Assembly (NCBI RefSeq): GCF_000980875.1
Contig: NZ_LAYO01000080.1
Location: forward strand, 1-41,531
DNA length: 41,531 bases
DNA from: Leucobacter sp. Ag1
GTDB taxonomy: Bacteria > Actinomycetota > Actinomycetes > Actinomycetales > Microbacteriaceae
Direction: 5' to 3'
Translations under genes and position numbers: made by a program
Notes under the pieces: generated by a model
What the model was told of the DNA's origin: nothing
Seen by the model: the letters and a program-made list of their open reading frames with translations, nothing else
Database searches by the model: none
Part shown: positions 25,089 to 32,974 of the stretch, piece after piece
Numbering within the stretch: the first letter of the stretch is position 1
Layout: the number at the start of each line of letters is the position of its first letter

Positions 25089-25925
25089 ATGACCGAGCTC
25101 GGCACCGCGGAGGCGGGCGGCCCGGAGGCTCCCGGGTTCCGCGTCTCGCTCGAGGTGTTCGACGGCCCCTTCGACCTGCTGCTGAACCTGATCGGCAAGC
25201 ACGAGCTCGACATCACCGAGGTCTCGCTGAGCCTCGTCACCGACGAGTTCATCGCCTACCTCTCGTCGCTCGACGGGCAGGGGCTCATCGAGCTGGATCA
25301 GGCCTCCGAGTTCCTCGTGGTCGCGGCCACGCTGCTCGACATGAAGATCGCCAGTCTGCTGCCGCAGGGCGAGGCGGTCGACGCCGAGGACATCGCGCTG
25401 CTGGAGGCGCGCGACCTGCTCTTCGCGCGACTGCTGCAGTACCGCGCGTTCAAGCAGGCCAGCGCCTGGTTCCGCGGCCGCATCGAGTCCGAGGAGGCAC
25501 GGCACCCGCGGCAGGTGCCGCTCGATGCGCGGTACCGCCAGCGCGGGCCCGAGCTCATCTGGACCCTGTCGGCCGACGACTTCGCGGCGATGGCCGTGCT
25601 GGCCTTCACACCGCGCGAGCTCCCCACCGTGGGGCTCGACCACCTGCACGCCCCGCTCGTGTCGATCCGCGAGCAGGCGGCCATCGTCGTCGCGATGCTG
25701 CGCACCGACGGCGCGCACACCTTCCGGCAGCTCATCGCGGGACTCCAGGTCGGGTCGGAGCGCGGCGTGATCGTCGCCCGGTTCCTCGCGATCCTCGAGC
25801 TGTACCGGCGCGACGCCGTGGGCTTCGAACAGGCGGAACCGCTCGGCGAGCTGACGGTGCGCTGGACGGGCGCGCACTGGTCGGACGACTCTCTTGCGAC
25901 ACTGGGAACGGACTATGACGGATAA
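25089..25925 (+). CDS. scpA: Segregation and condensation protein A (ScpA kleisin)
   Basis: The 278-residue protein is the kleisin that links the two SMC heads in the SMC-ScpA-ScpB condensin. The N-terminal signature is clear: LEVFDGPFDLLLNLIGKHELDI (residues about 21-42), followed by the ITEVSLSLVTDEF and AATLLDMKIASLLP segments. The C-terminal winged helix (about 190-265) is also present. It begins 19 bases after parA and overlaps scpB by 11 bases. No strong ribosome site precedes ATG 25089, so translation may depend on the parA ribosomes. Confidence 0.95.
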   Translation: MTELGTAEAGGPEAPGFRVSLEVFDGPFDLLLNLIGKHELDITEVSLSLVTDEFIAYLSSLDGQGLIELDQASEFLVVAATLLDMKIASLLPQGEAVDAEDIALLEARDLLFARLLQYRAFKQASAWFRGRIESEEARHPRQVPLDARYRQRGPELIWTLSADDFAAMAVLAFTPRELPTVGLDHLHAPLVSIREQAAIVVAMLRTDGAHTFRQLIAGLQVGSERGVIVARFLAILELYRRDAVGFEQAEPLGELTVRWTGAHWSDDSLATLGTDYDG

Positions 25926-26562
25926 CGAGACGACACCGGCCGCGGGCGCTCCGGCCGACGGGACGCAGGCGCCCGGTGCGGCGGGCGAGCTGGAGCGGGC
26001 GCGCGCCGAGCACACCCTCGAGCAGCAGCTCGAGGCGCTGCTGCTCGTGGCCGACGAGCCGCTGAGCATCGTGAGCCTCGCGACGGCCACCGACCGCCCG
26101 GTGCGCGAGGTGCGCCGCGCGGTCGACCTGCTGGCGAACGACTACGCGGGTGCGCTGGACGGACCGGTGCGCGGCTTCGAGCTGCGCGAGGTCGCCGGCG
26201 GGTACCGCTTCTACGTGCGCGAGACGCTCGATCCGGTCGTGTCCGACTTCGTGCAGCAGCAGACCCCGGCGCGGCTCTCGCAGGCCGCGCTCGAGACGCT
26301 CGCCGTGGTCGCCTACCGGCAGCCGATCTCGCGGGGCGCGATCGCCTCGATCCGCGCGGTGAACGTCGATTCGGTCGTGCGTACGCTGGTCGGGCGCGGA
26401 CTCATCACCGAGGTCGGGCACGACGGTGAGACCGGCGCGATCCTCTACGGCACCACCGACACGCTCATGGGGCACCTCGGCATCTCGAGCGTCGAGGAGC
26501 TGCCGCCCATCTCGCCCCTGCTCGACGACGGACTGGAAGGATTCGAACATGAGTCGTTCTGA
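25915..26562 (+). CDS. scpB: Segregation and condensation protein B (ScpB)
   Basis: A 215-residue protein with two winged-helix domains (about 35-115 and 116-190) that binds ScpA in the condensin complex. The family pattern LEALLLVADEPLS and the LSQAALETLAVVAYRQPISR motif with GRGLITEVG are present. The first 35 residues are Ala/Gly/Pro-rich and probably disordered. ATG 25915 overlaps the scpA stop by 11 bases, and its own stop lies beyond the rluB start by 14 bases. Confidence 0.95.
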   Translation: MTDNETTPAAGAPADGTQAPGAAGELERARAEHTLEQQLEALLLVADEPLSIVSLATATDRPVREVRRAVDLLANDYAGALDGPVRGFELREVAGGYRFYVRETLDPVVSDFVQQQTPARLSQAALETLAVVAYRQPISRGAIASIRAVNVDSVVRTLVGRGLITEVGHDGETGAILYGTTDTLMGHLGISSVEELPPISPLLDDGLEGFEHESF

Positions 26563-27556
26563 CGAACGCCCGAAACAGCGACGCACCGGAGGTTCCGGCG
26601 GTGAGTTCTCGGTCGACGGGCAGGCCGTCGAGATCGACCTCGCCGAGTGGGGGTGGCCGGGGGACGCAGCCGCCGACGGTGACGCGGAGCCCGAGGTTCC
26701 CGCCGACGAACGCCCGCGCCTGCAGAAGGCGCTCGCGCACGCGGGCGTCGCGTCGCGTCGCGCCTGCGAGACGCTGATCACGGGCGGCCGGGTGACGGTG
26801 AACGGCGAGATCGTGCGCGAGCTCGGCAGCCGGATCGATCCGGGCGACGAGGTGCGCGTCGACGGCGTCGTCGTGCAGCTCGACGCGAGCAAGCGCTACT
26901 TCGTGCTCAACAAGCCGCGCGGCGTCGTCTCGACCATGTCGGACGAGAAGGGGCGCCGCGACCTGCGGGAGTTCACCGACCGCGTCGAGGATCGGCTCTA
27001 CAACGTGGGCCGCCTCGACACCGACACCTCGGGCCTGCTCGTGCTGACCAACGACGGCGACCTCGCGCACAAGCTCGCGCACCCCAAGTTCGGGGTGCAG
27101 AAGACCTACATCGCGAAGGTCGCGGGTCGCGTGACGCCGGCCACGATCCAGCGCCTGAAGAACGGGATCGAGCTCGAGGACGGTCCGATCCGCGCCGACG
27201 CGGCGAAGCTGCTCCCGGGCGAGGGCAGCCGGCACTCGCTCGTCGAAATCACGCTGCACTCGGGCAAGAACCGGATCGTGCGGCGCATGCTGGCCGAGGT
27301 GGGGCATCCGGTCGAGGAGCTGGTGCGCCGGCAGTTCGGCCCGCTGAATCTCGGCACTCTGCGCCTCGGCGAGATGCGCGAGCTGTCGGACGCCGAGCGG
27401 GGCGCGCTGCTCACGGCCGCCGAGGGCGACTCCGACGCGAACGGCCGTGCGCCGTCCGCGGGTCGCCCGGGAGACGGCAAGGGTGCGCGCGGCATGCGCG
27501 GGATCGCGGCGCGCGGCAATCCGAACGGGCGCGGCGGCAAGCGCCCGGCGCGCTAG
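26549..27556 (+). CDS. rluB: rRNA pseudouridine synthase, RluB/RsuA type
   Basis: A 335-residue enzyme with an S4 domain (about 57-105, PRLQKALAHAGVASRRACE) and an RsuA/RluB/E/F catalytic domain with the active-site Asp at about residue 157 in GRLDTDTSGLLVLTNDG. It converts a uridine of large-subunit rRNA (helix 80-93 region in E. coli RluB) to pseudouridine. The N-terminal 55 residues and the C-terminal Gly/Arg/Asn tail (about 290-335) are disordered and basic, a likely RNA contact. ATG 26549 overlaps scpB by 14 bases with GGAAGG before it. It is the last gene of the parA operon and converges on the dehydrogenase gene with only 15 bases between. Confidence 0.93.
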   Translation: MSRSDERPKQRRTGGSGGEFSVDGQAVEIDLAEWGWPGDAAADGDAEPEVPADERPRLQKALAHAGVASRRACETLITGGRVTVNGEIVRELGSRIDPGDEVRVDGVVVQLDASKRYFVLNKPRGVVSTMSDEKGRRDLREFTDRVEDRLYNVGRLDTDTSGLLVLTNDGDLAHKLAHPKFGVQKTYIAKVAGRVTPATIQRLKNGIELEDGPIRADAAKLLPGEGSRHSLVEITLHSGKNRIVRRMLAEVGHPVEELVRRQFGPLNLGTLRLGEMRELSDAERGALLTAAEGDSDANGRAPSAGRPGDGKGARGMRGIAARGNPNGRGGKRPAR

Positions 27557-27571
27557 CGGGCCCGAGCCGGC

Positions 27572-28711
27572 TCAGGCCGCCGCGGGCCGACTCGGCTCGA
27601 GCGCCGCGAGAGTGCCGAGCAACGAGTTCGGCACGAGCTCCGGATCCGCGGCGCCGTCGCGTACGATCGCGGCGATGCGCGATCCCAGTTCGGCGGTCGA
27701 CGCGCCCATCTCGGGGCCCGAGAGCGCGGGGAGCGATCCCAGCACCTCGACGGTCGCGGCCTCGACCGCGCGCGCCGCGTCGGCCTCGCCGAGATGGCCG
27801 AGCAAGAGGGCGAGCGAGAGGATCGCGCCCGAGGGGTTCGCCCAGCCGGTGCCGGCGATGTCGGGAGCGGAGCCGTGGATCGCCTCGAACATGCTCGGCG
27901 CCGAGCCGTCGAGGTTGAGGTTCGCGCTCGTCGCAACGCCGAGGCCGCCCTGGATCACGGCGCCGAGGTCGGTGATGATGTCGCCGAAGAGATTGTCGGT
28001 GACGACGACGTCGAAGCGCTCGGGGGCGAGCGGCAGGTGGAAGCACATCGCATCCACGTGCACGTAGTCGGTCTCGACCTCGGGGTACCGGGTCGCGACG
28101 TCGGCGACGACCTCCTGCCAGAGCTGCCCGGCGGCGACGAGGATGTTGGTCTTGTGGCACAGGGTGAGGCGCTTGCGTCGACCGGCGGCGAGGCGGAACG
28201 CGAAGTCGACGACGCGCTCGATCCCGGCGCGCGTGTTGAGCGATTCCTGCATGGCGACCGCGTTGGGGGTGCCGGCGTGCACGGTGGATCCGCGGCCGAC
28301 GTAGGCGCCCTCGGTGTTCTCGCGCACGATCACGAGCTCGCAGCGCTCCGGGGTGAGGCCCGAGATGGGCGTGGGGACGCCGGGGTAGAGACGCACGGGG
28401 CGCACGTTGGCGGCCTGCTGGAAGCGCTGACGCATCTCGAGGATGAAGCCTCGTTCGAGGATCCCGGGCGTGACACGGGGATCGCCCATCGAGCCGAACA
28501 GGATCGCGTCGGCGCCGCGCAGCTCGTCCTCGAGCTCGGCGAACAGCTCGCCGGTTTCGAGGTAGTGGGCGGCTCCGGCAGCGTACTCGCGGCGCTCGGT
28601 GCGGAAGCCGTAGCGGGCCTCGGCGGCGTCGAGCACCTCGAGCGCGCAGCCGACGACCTCGGGGCCGATGCCGTCGCCGGGGAGCACGGCGATCTGGTGG
28701 GAGCGCGTCAT
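27572..28711 (-). CDS. Isopropylmalate/isocitrate dehydrogenase-family beta-decarboxylating dehydrogenase
   Basis: A 379-residue cytosolic enzyme of the isopropylmalate/tartrate/D-malate dehydrogenase family: N-terminal IAVLPGDGIGPEVV, an IVRENTEGAYVG segment with substrate residues, Lys in LCHKTNIL, and the metal-binding motif NLFGDIITDLGAVIQGG with FEAIHGSAPDIAG. It oxidises and decarboxylates a 2-hydroxy acid with NAD+. The closest match I recall is the actinobacterial LeuB type, but the neighbours are catabolic and its promoter carries the GntR operator, so a role in the catabolic regulon (for example on tartrate, malate or an alkylmalate) is equally likely. AAGGA precedes ATG 28711. Confidence 0.8.
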   Translation of the reverse strand: MTRSHQIAVLPGDGIGPEVVGCALEVLDAAEARYGFRTERREYAAGAAHYLETGELFAELEDELRGADAILFGSMGDPRVTPGILERGFILEMRQRFQQAANVRPVRLYPGVPTPISGLTPERCELVIVRENTEGAYVGRGSTVHAGTPNAVAMQESLNTRAGIERVVDFAFRLAAGRRKRLTLCHKTNILVAAGQLWQEVVADVATRYPEVETDYVHVDAMCFHLPLAPERFDVVVTDNLFGDIITDLGAVIQGGLGVATSANLNLDGSAPSMFEAIHGSAPDIAGTGWANPSGAILSLALLLGHLGEADAARAVEAATVEVLGSLPALSGPEMGASTAELGSRIAAIVRDGAADPELVPNSLLGTLAALEPSRPAAA

Positions 28712-28774
28712 CGTTGAGTCCTTCCGCGGAATGCCGGTGGGCGCGCGGGGATCCTCCGCCGCGGCGCACAGTGT

Positions 28775-28802
28775 GAACCATATTAACTGGTCAGGCCACT
28801 CG
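28775..28802. promoter_or_regulatory. GntR operator, site 1
   Basis: GAACCA (28775-28780), 7 bases, then TGGTCAGGCCACTCG. The core TGGT-CAG-GCCA is a palindrome with one mismatch. Read on the minus strand, the -10-like TAATAT/TATGGT of the dehydrogenase gene lies just downstream, so a bound repressor would cover the promoter spacer. It is also upstream of the + strand GNAT gene. Confidence 0.65.
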
Positions 28803-28851
28803 TGGCGAGTGCCCGACGAGCGGTTCCCAGCCGGTCGCGCGCCGCGATCAA

Positions 28852-28857
28852 TAGCAT
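28852..28857 (+). promoter_or_regulatory. Possible -10 box of the GNAT gene pair
   Basis: TAGCAT lies 58 bases before ATG 28916; no clear -35 box. Confidence 0.25.
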
Positions 28858-28915
28858 GGTTGGCATCGCGGCGGCCGTGAGCGGCCGCACTGAGAGACGA
28901 GATGGAGCCGAGACG

Positions 28916-29941
28916 ATGAAGCCTCTGCGAGAGCGGGTCTCCGCACCCGATGCCCTGCGCCTGCCCGCCGACGTCGCGGGGGTGACCTGGCGGCGTATCG
29001 CGCCGAGCGACCTCCCGCTGCTGCTCGAGCTGGCGCAGGCCTGCGACGCGGTCGACAACCCCTGGGCGACGACGACCGAGGAGGAGTGCGCGCTCTGGTT
29101 CGAGGACCCCAAGCTGCGGCTCGAGCGGGACTCGGCCATCGCGCTCGACGCGGAGGGGCGCGCGGTCGCCTACGGCTTCGTGAGCCAGGGGGACGAGCGC
29201 GGCGCCGAGGTCCGGATCGGACTCGACGGCGCCGTCCACCCGGGGTGGCGTCGGCGGGGGATCGGCGGTGCCCTGCTCGACTGGCAGGACGAGCGCGGAC
29301 GGCGGATGCTGTCGGCGGAGGACTCGGAAGCGCCCGGCTGGCTGACGCTCGGGGCCGACGAGCACGAGGCCGGCACCATCGCGCTCGCGCAGTCGCGGGG
29401 ATACCGGATCGCGCGGTGGTGGCTGGAGCTCGAACGCGACCTCGCCGGTGCCGCGGCGGAGCCGGTGCTCGCGCCCGGACTGCGCATCGAGGGCTACGCG
29501 GGCAACGAGGAGGCGACCCGGATCGCGCGCAACGACTCGTTCCGCGACCACTGGGGATCGCAGCCCGTGAGCGAGCGCGAGTGGCAGGAGGCGGACGAGC
29601 TCGAGTCCGCGCGCCCGGACCTCTCCTTCGTCGTGACGGAGGGCGACGGGGACGCGCGGCGGGTGCTCGGGTTCGTGATCGTGTCGGTCTACCGCGAGGA
29701 CTGGGAACTGCGCGGGTACTCCTTCGGGTACATCGATCTGCTCGGCGTGGTCGCCGACGCGCGGGGGCGCGGCATCGCGAAGGCGCTGCTCGGGCGCGCA
29801 CTCGGTGCGCTCCGGGAGGATGGGCTCGAGCGCGCGGTGCTCGACGTGGATTCCGAGAGCCCGACCGGAGCGGTCGGCCTCTACGAGAGCGTCGGATTCG
29901 AGACGGTGCGTCGATCGATGACGCTGGGACGGGAATTCTGA
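28916..29941 (+). CDS. Tandem-GNAT acetyltransferase, MshD-like architecture
   Basis: A 341-residue protein with two GNAT domains. The first (about residues 25-165) has an imperfect acetyl-CoA loop, HPGWRRRGIGGALLDW; the second (about 185-335) has VVADARGRGIAKALLGRALGALRE, a complete Q/R-x-x-G-x-G/A motif, and the SPTGAVGLYESVGFE segment. Two fused GNAT domains are the layout of mycothiol synthase MshD, but I cannot confirm that substrate. ATG 28916 follows GGAG; a longer in-frame reading from 28802 lacks any signal. Its TGA overlaps the presumed CTG start of the next GNAT gene. Confidence 0.78.
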   Translation: MKPLRERVSAPDALRLPADVAGVTWRRIAPSDLPLLLELAQACDAVDNPWATTTEEECALWFEDPKLRLERDSAIALDAEGRAVAYGFVSQGDERGAEVRIGLDGAVHPGWRRRGIGGALLDWQDERGRRMLSAEDSEAPGWLTLGADEHEAGTIALAQSRGYRIARWWLELERDLAGAAAEPVLAPGLRIEGYAGNEEATRIARNDSFRDHWGSQPVSEREWQEADELESARPDLSFVVTEGDGDARRVLGFVIVSVYREDWELRGYSFGYIDLLGVVADARGRGIAKALLGRALGALREDGLERAVLDVDSESPTGAVGLYESVGFETVRRSMTLGREF

Positions 29942-30480
29942 GCGCGGGGAGCGCCGGGCCGGAGGGACTGCGGATCCGCGACGCCGAGGCCGGCGACCTG
30001 GACGCGGTGCTCAGGCTGTTCGACGACGCGTTGGCCTGGTTCGTGTCGAACGGCAACACCGAGCAGTGGGGGGCGGAACCCTGGTCCGGTCAGGAGCGTC
30101 GGATCGCGCAGGTGGGCGATGCGCTGCGGTTGCCCGGGGCGCGGGTCGCCGAGCTCCCCGGTGCGGGCGTGGTCGGTCTGCTCGTGCTCGGTGGGGCCAT
30201 GCCCTACGTGCCGCCGGCGGAGGAGCCCGAGGTGTACGTCCGGATCCTCATCGGATCGCGCGACCCGCGGGCCAGGGGAGCGGGGCGCGCGCTGCTCGTA
30301 TTCGCCGACGCCGAGGCCGAGCGGTCGGGCATCGATCGGCTGCGCGTGGACTGCTACGCGGGCGGCACCGGCGCGCTCGTGCGGTTCTACGAATCGTGCG
30401 GGTACGAGCGGACCGTCGGATTCGACGTCGACGGGTGGCCGGGTCAGGTGCTCGAGCGCCGGCTGGGTGCCATGGCCTGA
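29938..30480 (+). CDS. Single-domain GNAT acetyltransferase, apparently with a non-canonical start
   Basis: A GNAT protein of about 180 residues, with N-terminal LRIRDAEAGDLDAVLRLFDDAL, the acetyl-CoA loop SRDPRARGAGRALLVFADAEAE, and the C-terminal ALVRFYESCGYERT motif. No ATG, GTG or TTG lies in frame before the first strand: the first normal codon is GTG 30007, which would remove the first beta-strand. The best candidate is CTG 29938, whose TGA-overlapping junction (CTGA) mimics the usual ATGA/GTGA coupling. The preceding GGGACGGGAA may act as a ribosome site. Substrate unknown; the pairing with a tandem-GNAT gene suggests related work. Confidence 0.7.
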   Translation: MSAGSAGPEGLRIRDAEAGDLDAVLRLFDDALAWFVSNGNTEQWGAEPWSGQERRIAQVGDALRLPGARVAELPGAGVVGLLVLGGAMPYVPPAEEPEVYVRILIGSRDPRARGAGRALLVFADAEAERSGIDRLRVDCYAGGTGALVRFYESCGYERTVGFDVDGWPGQVLERRLGAMA

Positions 30481-30535
30481 TTCCGGCCGGGTGCCGACCC
30501 GGTTCCTCCGTGCGCTTGGAGATGGCCCGCGTGGT

Positions 30536-30563
30536 GATCTATATTAAATGGTAAGACCACTCG
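30536..30563. promoter_or_regulatory. GntR operator, site 2, over the aldehyde dehydrogenase promoter
   Basis: TGGTAAGACCA (30549-30559) is a perfect TGGT/ACCA palindrome. It follows GATCTATATTAAA; TATATT (30540-30545) is a likely -10 box, so the operator sits at the transcription start. 23 of 28 bases match site 1. Confidence 0.75.
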
Positions 30564-30597
30564 AATCGGGGGTGCGTCGGCAGCAAGGAGGCCAGCC

Positions 30598-32079
30598 ATG
30601 TCAGATCCGCTCGACCTGATCGCGCCCGCGGGCGCCCTCCCGATCGGCGACGGCTGGCTGCCCGTCGACGGCACCTCGAACGTCGTCTTCCCCTACGACG
30701 GCAGCGTCGTCGGACACGCTCCCGTCAGCCGGGTCGCCGACTCGCTCGCCGCGCTCGACGCCGCCGAGGCCGCCCGCTCCGAGGTCGCCGCGCTCACCAC
30801 CGCGCAGCGCAAGTCGATCCTCGCCGCCGTGCACGACCGACTCGCAGCCGACGCGCAGCGCTTCGAGGATCTGCTCGTGCTCGAGACGGGCAAGCCCCGG
30901 GTCGACTGCCGCACCGAGGTGAACCGCACCATCGTCACGCTCCAGGCCACCGCCGAGGAGGTCTCGCACGTCCACGGCGAGACCGTGCCGCTCGACCTTC
31001 AGGAGCTCGGCCGGGGCATGATCGGCTACTACACGCGCAAGCCCGCCGGCGTCGTCGTCGGGATCGCCGGATTCAACTACCCCGTGCTGCTCGCCACCCA
31101 CAAGCTCGCCCCCGCGATCGCGGCCGGCTGCCCCGTGATCATCAAGCCCGCCCCCAACACCCCGCTCGCCACGATCGAGCTCGTCGCCATCGTGCGCGAG
31201 GTGCTCGCCGAGCACGGCGTCACCGGTGCGGCCGTGCAGCTCGTCAACGGCGGCCCCGAGGTCGGCGAGGTCCTCGTGCGCGACTCCCGGGCCCAGGTCG
31301 TCTCGTTCACCGGATCCGCCGCGATCGGACACCTCATCGCCGGGCAGGCGGCGCCCCGCAGGACCCTGCTCGAGCTCGGCTCGAACACGGGATTCATCGT
31401 CGCGGCCGACGCCGACCTCGAAGCCGCCGTCGACGCGGTGCTGCGCGGCGGCTTCTACGCCAACGGCCAGGCCTGCATCTCGGTGCAGCGCGTCGTGCTC
31501 GAACGGCCCATCGCCGAGCGCTTCACCGAGCGCCTCGTCGCTCGCATGAGCGAGCTCCGGGTCGGCGATCCCCGCGACATCGCGACGAACGTCGCCCCCG
31601 TCATCAACGCGGCCTCCGCCGATCGGATCCGCGCCACGGTCGAGCGTGCGCTCGCCGCCGGCGCGCGCGTGCTCACCGACGTCGAGATCCCGGCCGAGGG
31701 CGGGCTCGTGCCGCCGATCGTGCTCGGCGATGTGCCGGTCGACGCCGACGTCTGGCGCGAGGAGATCTTCGGCCCGGTCGTCTGCCTCACCGCGGTCGAC
31801 TCGGTCGACGCCGCGGTCGACCTCGTCAACGACTCCCGCTACGGTCTCCAGGCCGCCATCTACACGGCCTCGCTCGAGAGCGCGTTCGCCGCGATCGAGC
31901 GGCTCGAGGTCGGCGGCGTCGTCGTCAACGAGATCCCCGGATTCCGCTCCGACATCATGCCCTACGGCGGCGTCAAAGACTCCGGCATCGGCCGCGAGGG
32001 CCCGCGCTACGCGATCGAGGAGTTCACCGTCACCCGCATGGCCATGATCCGCCCGGCACCCCGAAAGGTCACCGCATGA
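30598..32079 (+). CDS. Aldehyde dehydrogenase
   Basis: A 493-residue NAD(P)+-dependent enzyme of the aldehyde dehydrogenase superfamily. The general base is E259 (LLELGSN) and the nucleophile C293 (NGQACISVQR); the FNYPVLLATHKLAPAIAAGCPVIIKPA cofactor region and the C-terminal MPYGGVKDSGIGREGPRYAIEE are typical. It resembles the succinate-semialdehyde/glyceraldehyde-3-phosphate-like and benzaldehyde-type members, so the aldehyde is not assigned. AAGGAGG precedes ATG 30598. It overlaps the SDR gene as ATGA, and the pair begins at GntR site 2, so the SDR may make the aldehyde that this enzyme oxidises (inference). Confidence 0.92.
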   Translation: MSDPLDLIAPAGALPIGDGWLPVDGTSNVVFPYDGSVVGHAPVSRVADSLAALDAAEAARSEVAALTTAQRKSILAAVHDRLAADAQRFEDLLVLETGKPRVDCRTEVNRTIVTLQATAEEVSHVHGETVPLDLQELGRGMIGYYTRKPAGVVVGIAGFNYPVLLATHKLAPAIAAGCPVIIKPAPNTPLATIELVAIVREVLAEHGVTGAAVQLVNGGPEVGEVLVRDSRAQVVSFTGSAAIGHLIAGQAAPRRTLLELGSNTGFIVAADADLEAAVDAVLRGGFYANGQACISVQRVVLERPIAERFTERLVARMSELRVGDPRDIATNVAPVINAASADRIRATVERALAAGARVLTDVEIPAEGGLVPPIVLGDVPVDADVWREEIFGPVVCLTAVDSVDAAVDLVNDSRYGLQAAIYTASLESAFAAIERLEVGGVVVNEIPGFRSDIMPYGGVKDSGIGREGPRYAIEEFTVTRMAMIRPAPRKVTA

Positions 32080-32876
32080 ACGCCCCTACCCCCGCCGTCG
32101 ACTACTCCCGCCTCTTCCGCCTCGACGGCCGCACCGTCGTGGTCGTCGGTGCGGGGAGCGGGATCGGCCGGGAGGCCGCGCAGGCGCTCGCCGCGCAGGG
32201 CGCGCACGTGGTCGTCGCCGACTACTCGCTCGAGGGCGCGGAGGCCACGGCGGCCCTCATCGCGGAGCTCGGCGGCGTCGCCGAGGCCTATGAGCTGAAC
32301 GTGCTCGACGACGACGCGGTCGAGGCAGCGGCCGAGCGCTTCGGCACGGCCTCCGCGCTCGTGTTCACGGCCGCGACGAACGTGCGCAAGCGCATGGACG
32401 ACTACTCGATGGACGAGTTCGACCGGGTGGTGAACCTCAACCTGCGGGCCTCGTTCCAGTTGATCCGCCGGTTCGGGCGTCGCTTCGCCGACAACGGCGG
32501 CGGATCGATCATCGGCTTCGCGTCGATCCGTGCCCAGGTCGTCGAGCCCGGCCAGGGCGTGTACGCGGCGACCAAGGCCGGCCTCGTGCAGCTCGCGAAG
32601 ACCGCGGCCGCCGAGTACGGAGCCGCGGGCGTGCGGGTCAACGTGGTCGCCCCCGGCGTCGTCGAGACCCCGCTCACCGGGCAGATCCGGGCGAACGAGG
32701 AGTGGTACCGCGCCTACGCCGAGAAGAGTGCGCTCGGGCGTTGGGCCCGTCCCGACGAGCTCGCGGGCGCGGTCGTGTTCCTCGCCTCGGACGCCTCGAC
32801 ATTCGTGACCGGGTCCACGGTCAGCGTCGACGGCGGTTGGACCGCGATCGACGGGCGCTTCACTCCGCCGGCCTGA
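32076..32876 (+). CDS. Short-chain dehydrogenase/reductase (SDR)
   Basis: A 266-residue classical SDR with the cofactor motif VVGAGSGIGREAA (the T of TGxxxGxG is replaced by V), a modified NNAG position reading TAATN, and catalytic S150, Y163 and K167. The Asp after strand 2 (VVADYS) suggests NAD+ over NADP+. The C-terminal VNVVAPGVVETPLT region is standard. The start overlaps the aldehyde dehydrogenase stop by 4 bases. Probable role: oxidation of an alcohol or hydroxy compound in the same pathway. Confidence 0.92.
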   Translation: MNAPTPAVDYSRLFRLDGRTVVVVGAGSGIGREAAQALAAQGAHVVVADYSLEGAEATAALIAELGGVAEAYELNVLDDDAVEAAAERFGTASALVFTAATNVRKRMDDYSMDEFDRVVNLNLRASFQLIRRFGRRFADNGGGSIIGFASIRAQVVEPGQGVYAATKAGLVQLAKTAAAEYGAAGVRVNVVAPGVVETPLTGQIRANEEWYRAYAEKSALGRWARPDELAGAVVFLASDASTFVTGSTVSVDGGWTAIDGRFTPPA

Positions 32877-32905
32877 GGAGGGACGCGCTCGCACGCGCGG
32901 GCCTC

Positions 32906-32965
32906 GCCGAGATGACCCGTTCGCAGGTTATGAGTCCGCATAACCCGCGAACGGGTCATCTCGGC
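32906..32965. terminator. 60-bp long palindrome, bidirectional terminator or palindromic element
   Basis: GCCGAGATGACCCGTTCG (32906-32923) pairs perfectly with CGAACGGGTCATCTCGGC (32948-32965). Inside, GGTTATG (32926-32932) pairs with CATAACC (32939-32945). It lies exactly between the converging SDR and quinone reductase genes. It has no T run and is far longer than a standard terminator. Confidence 0.8.
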
Positions 32966-32974
32966 GTCGGGAGC

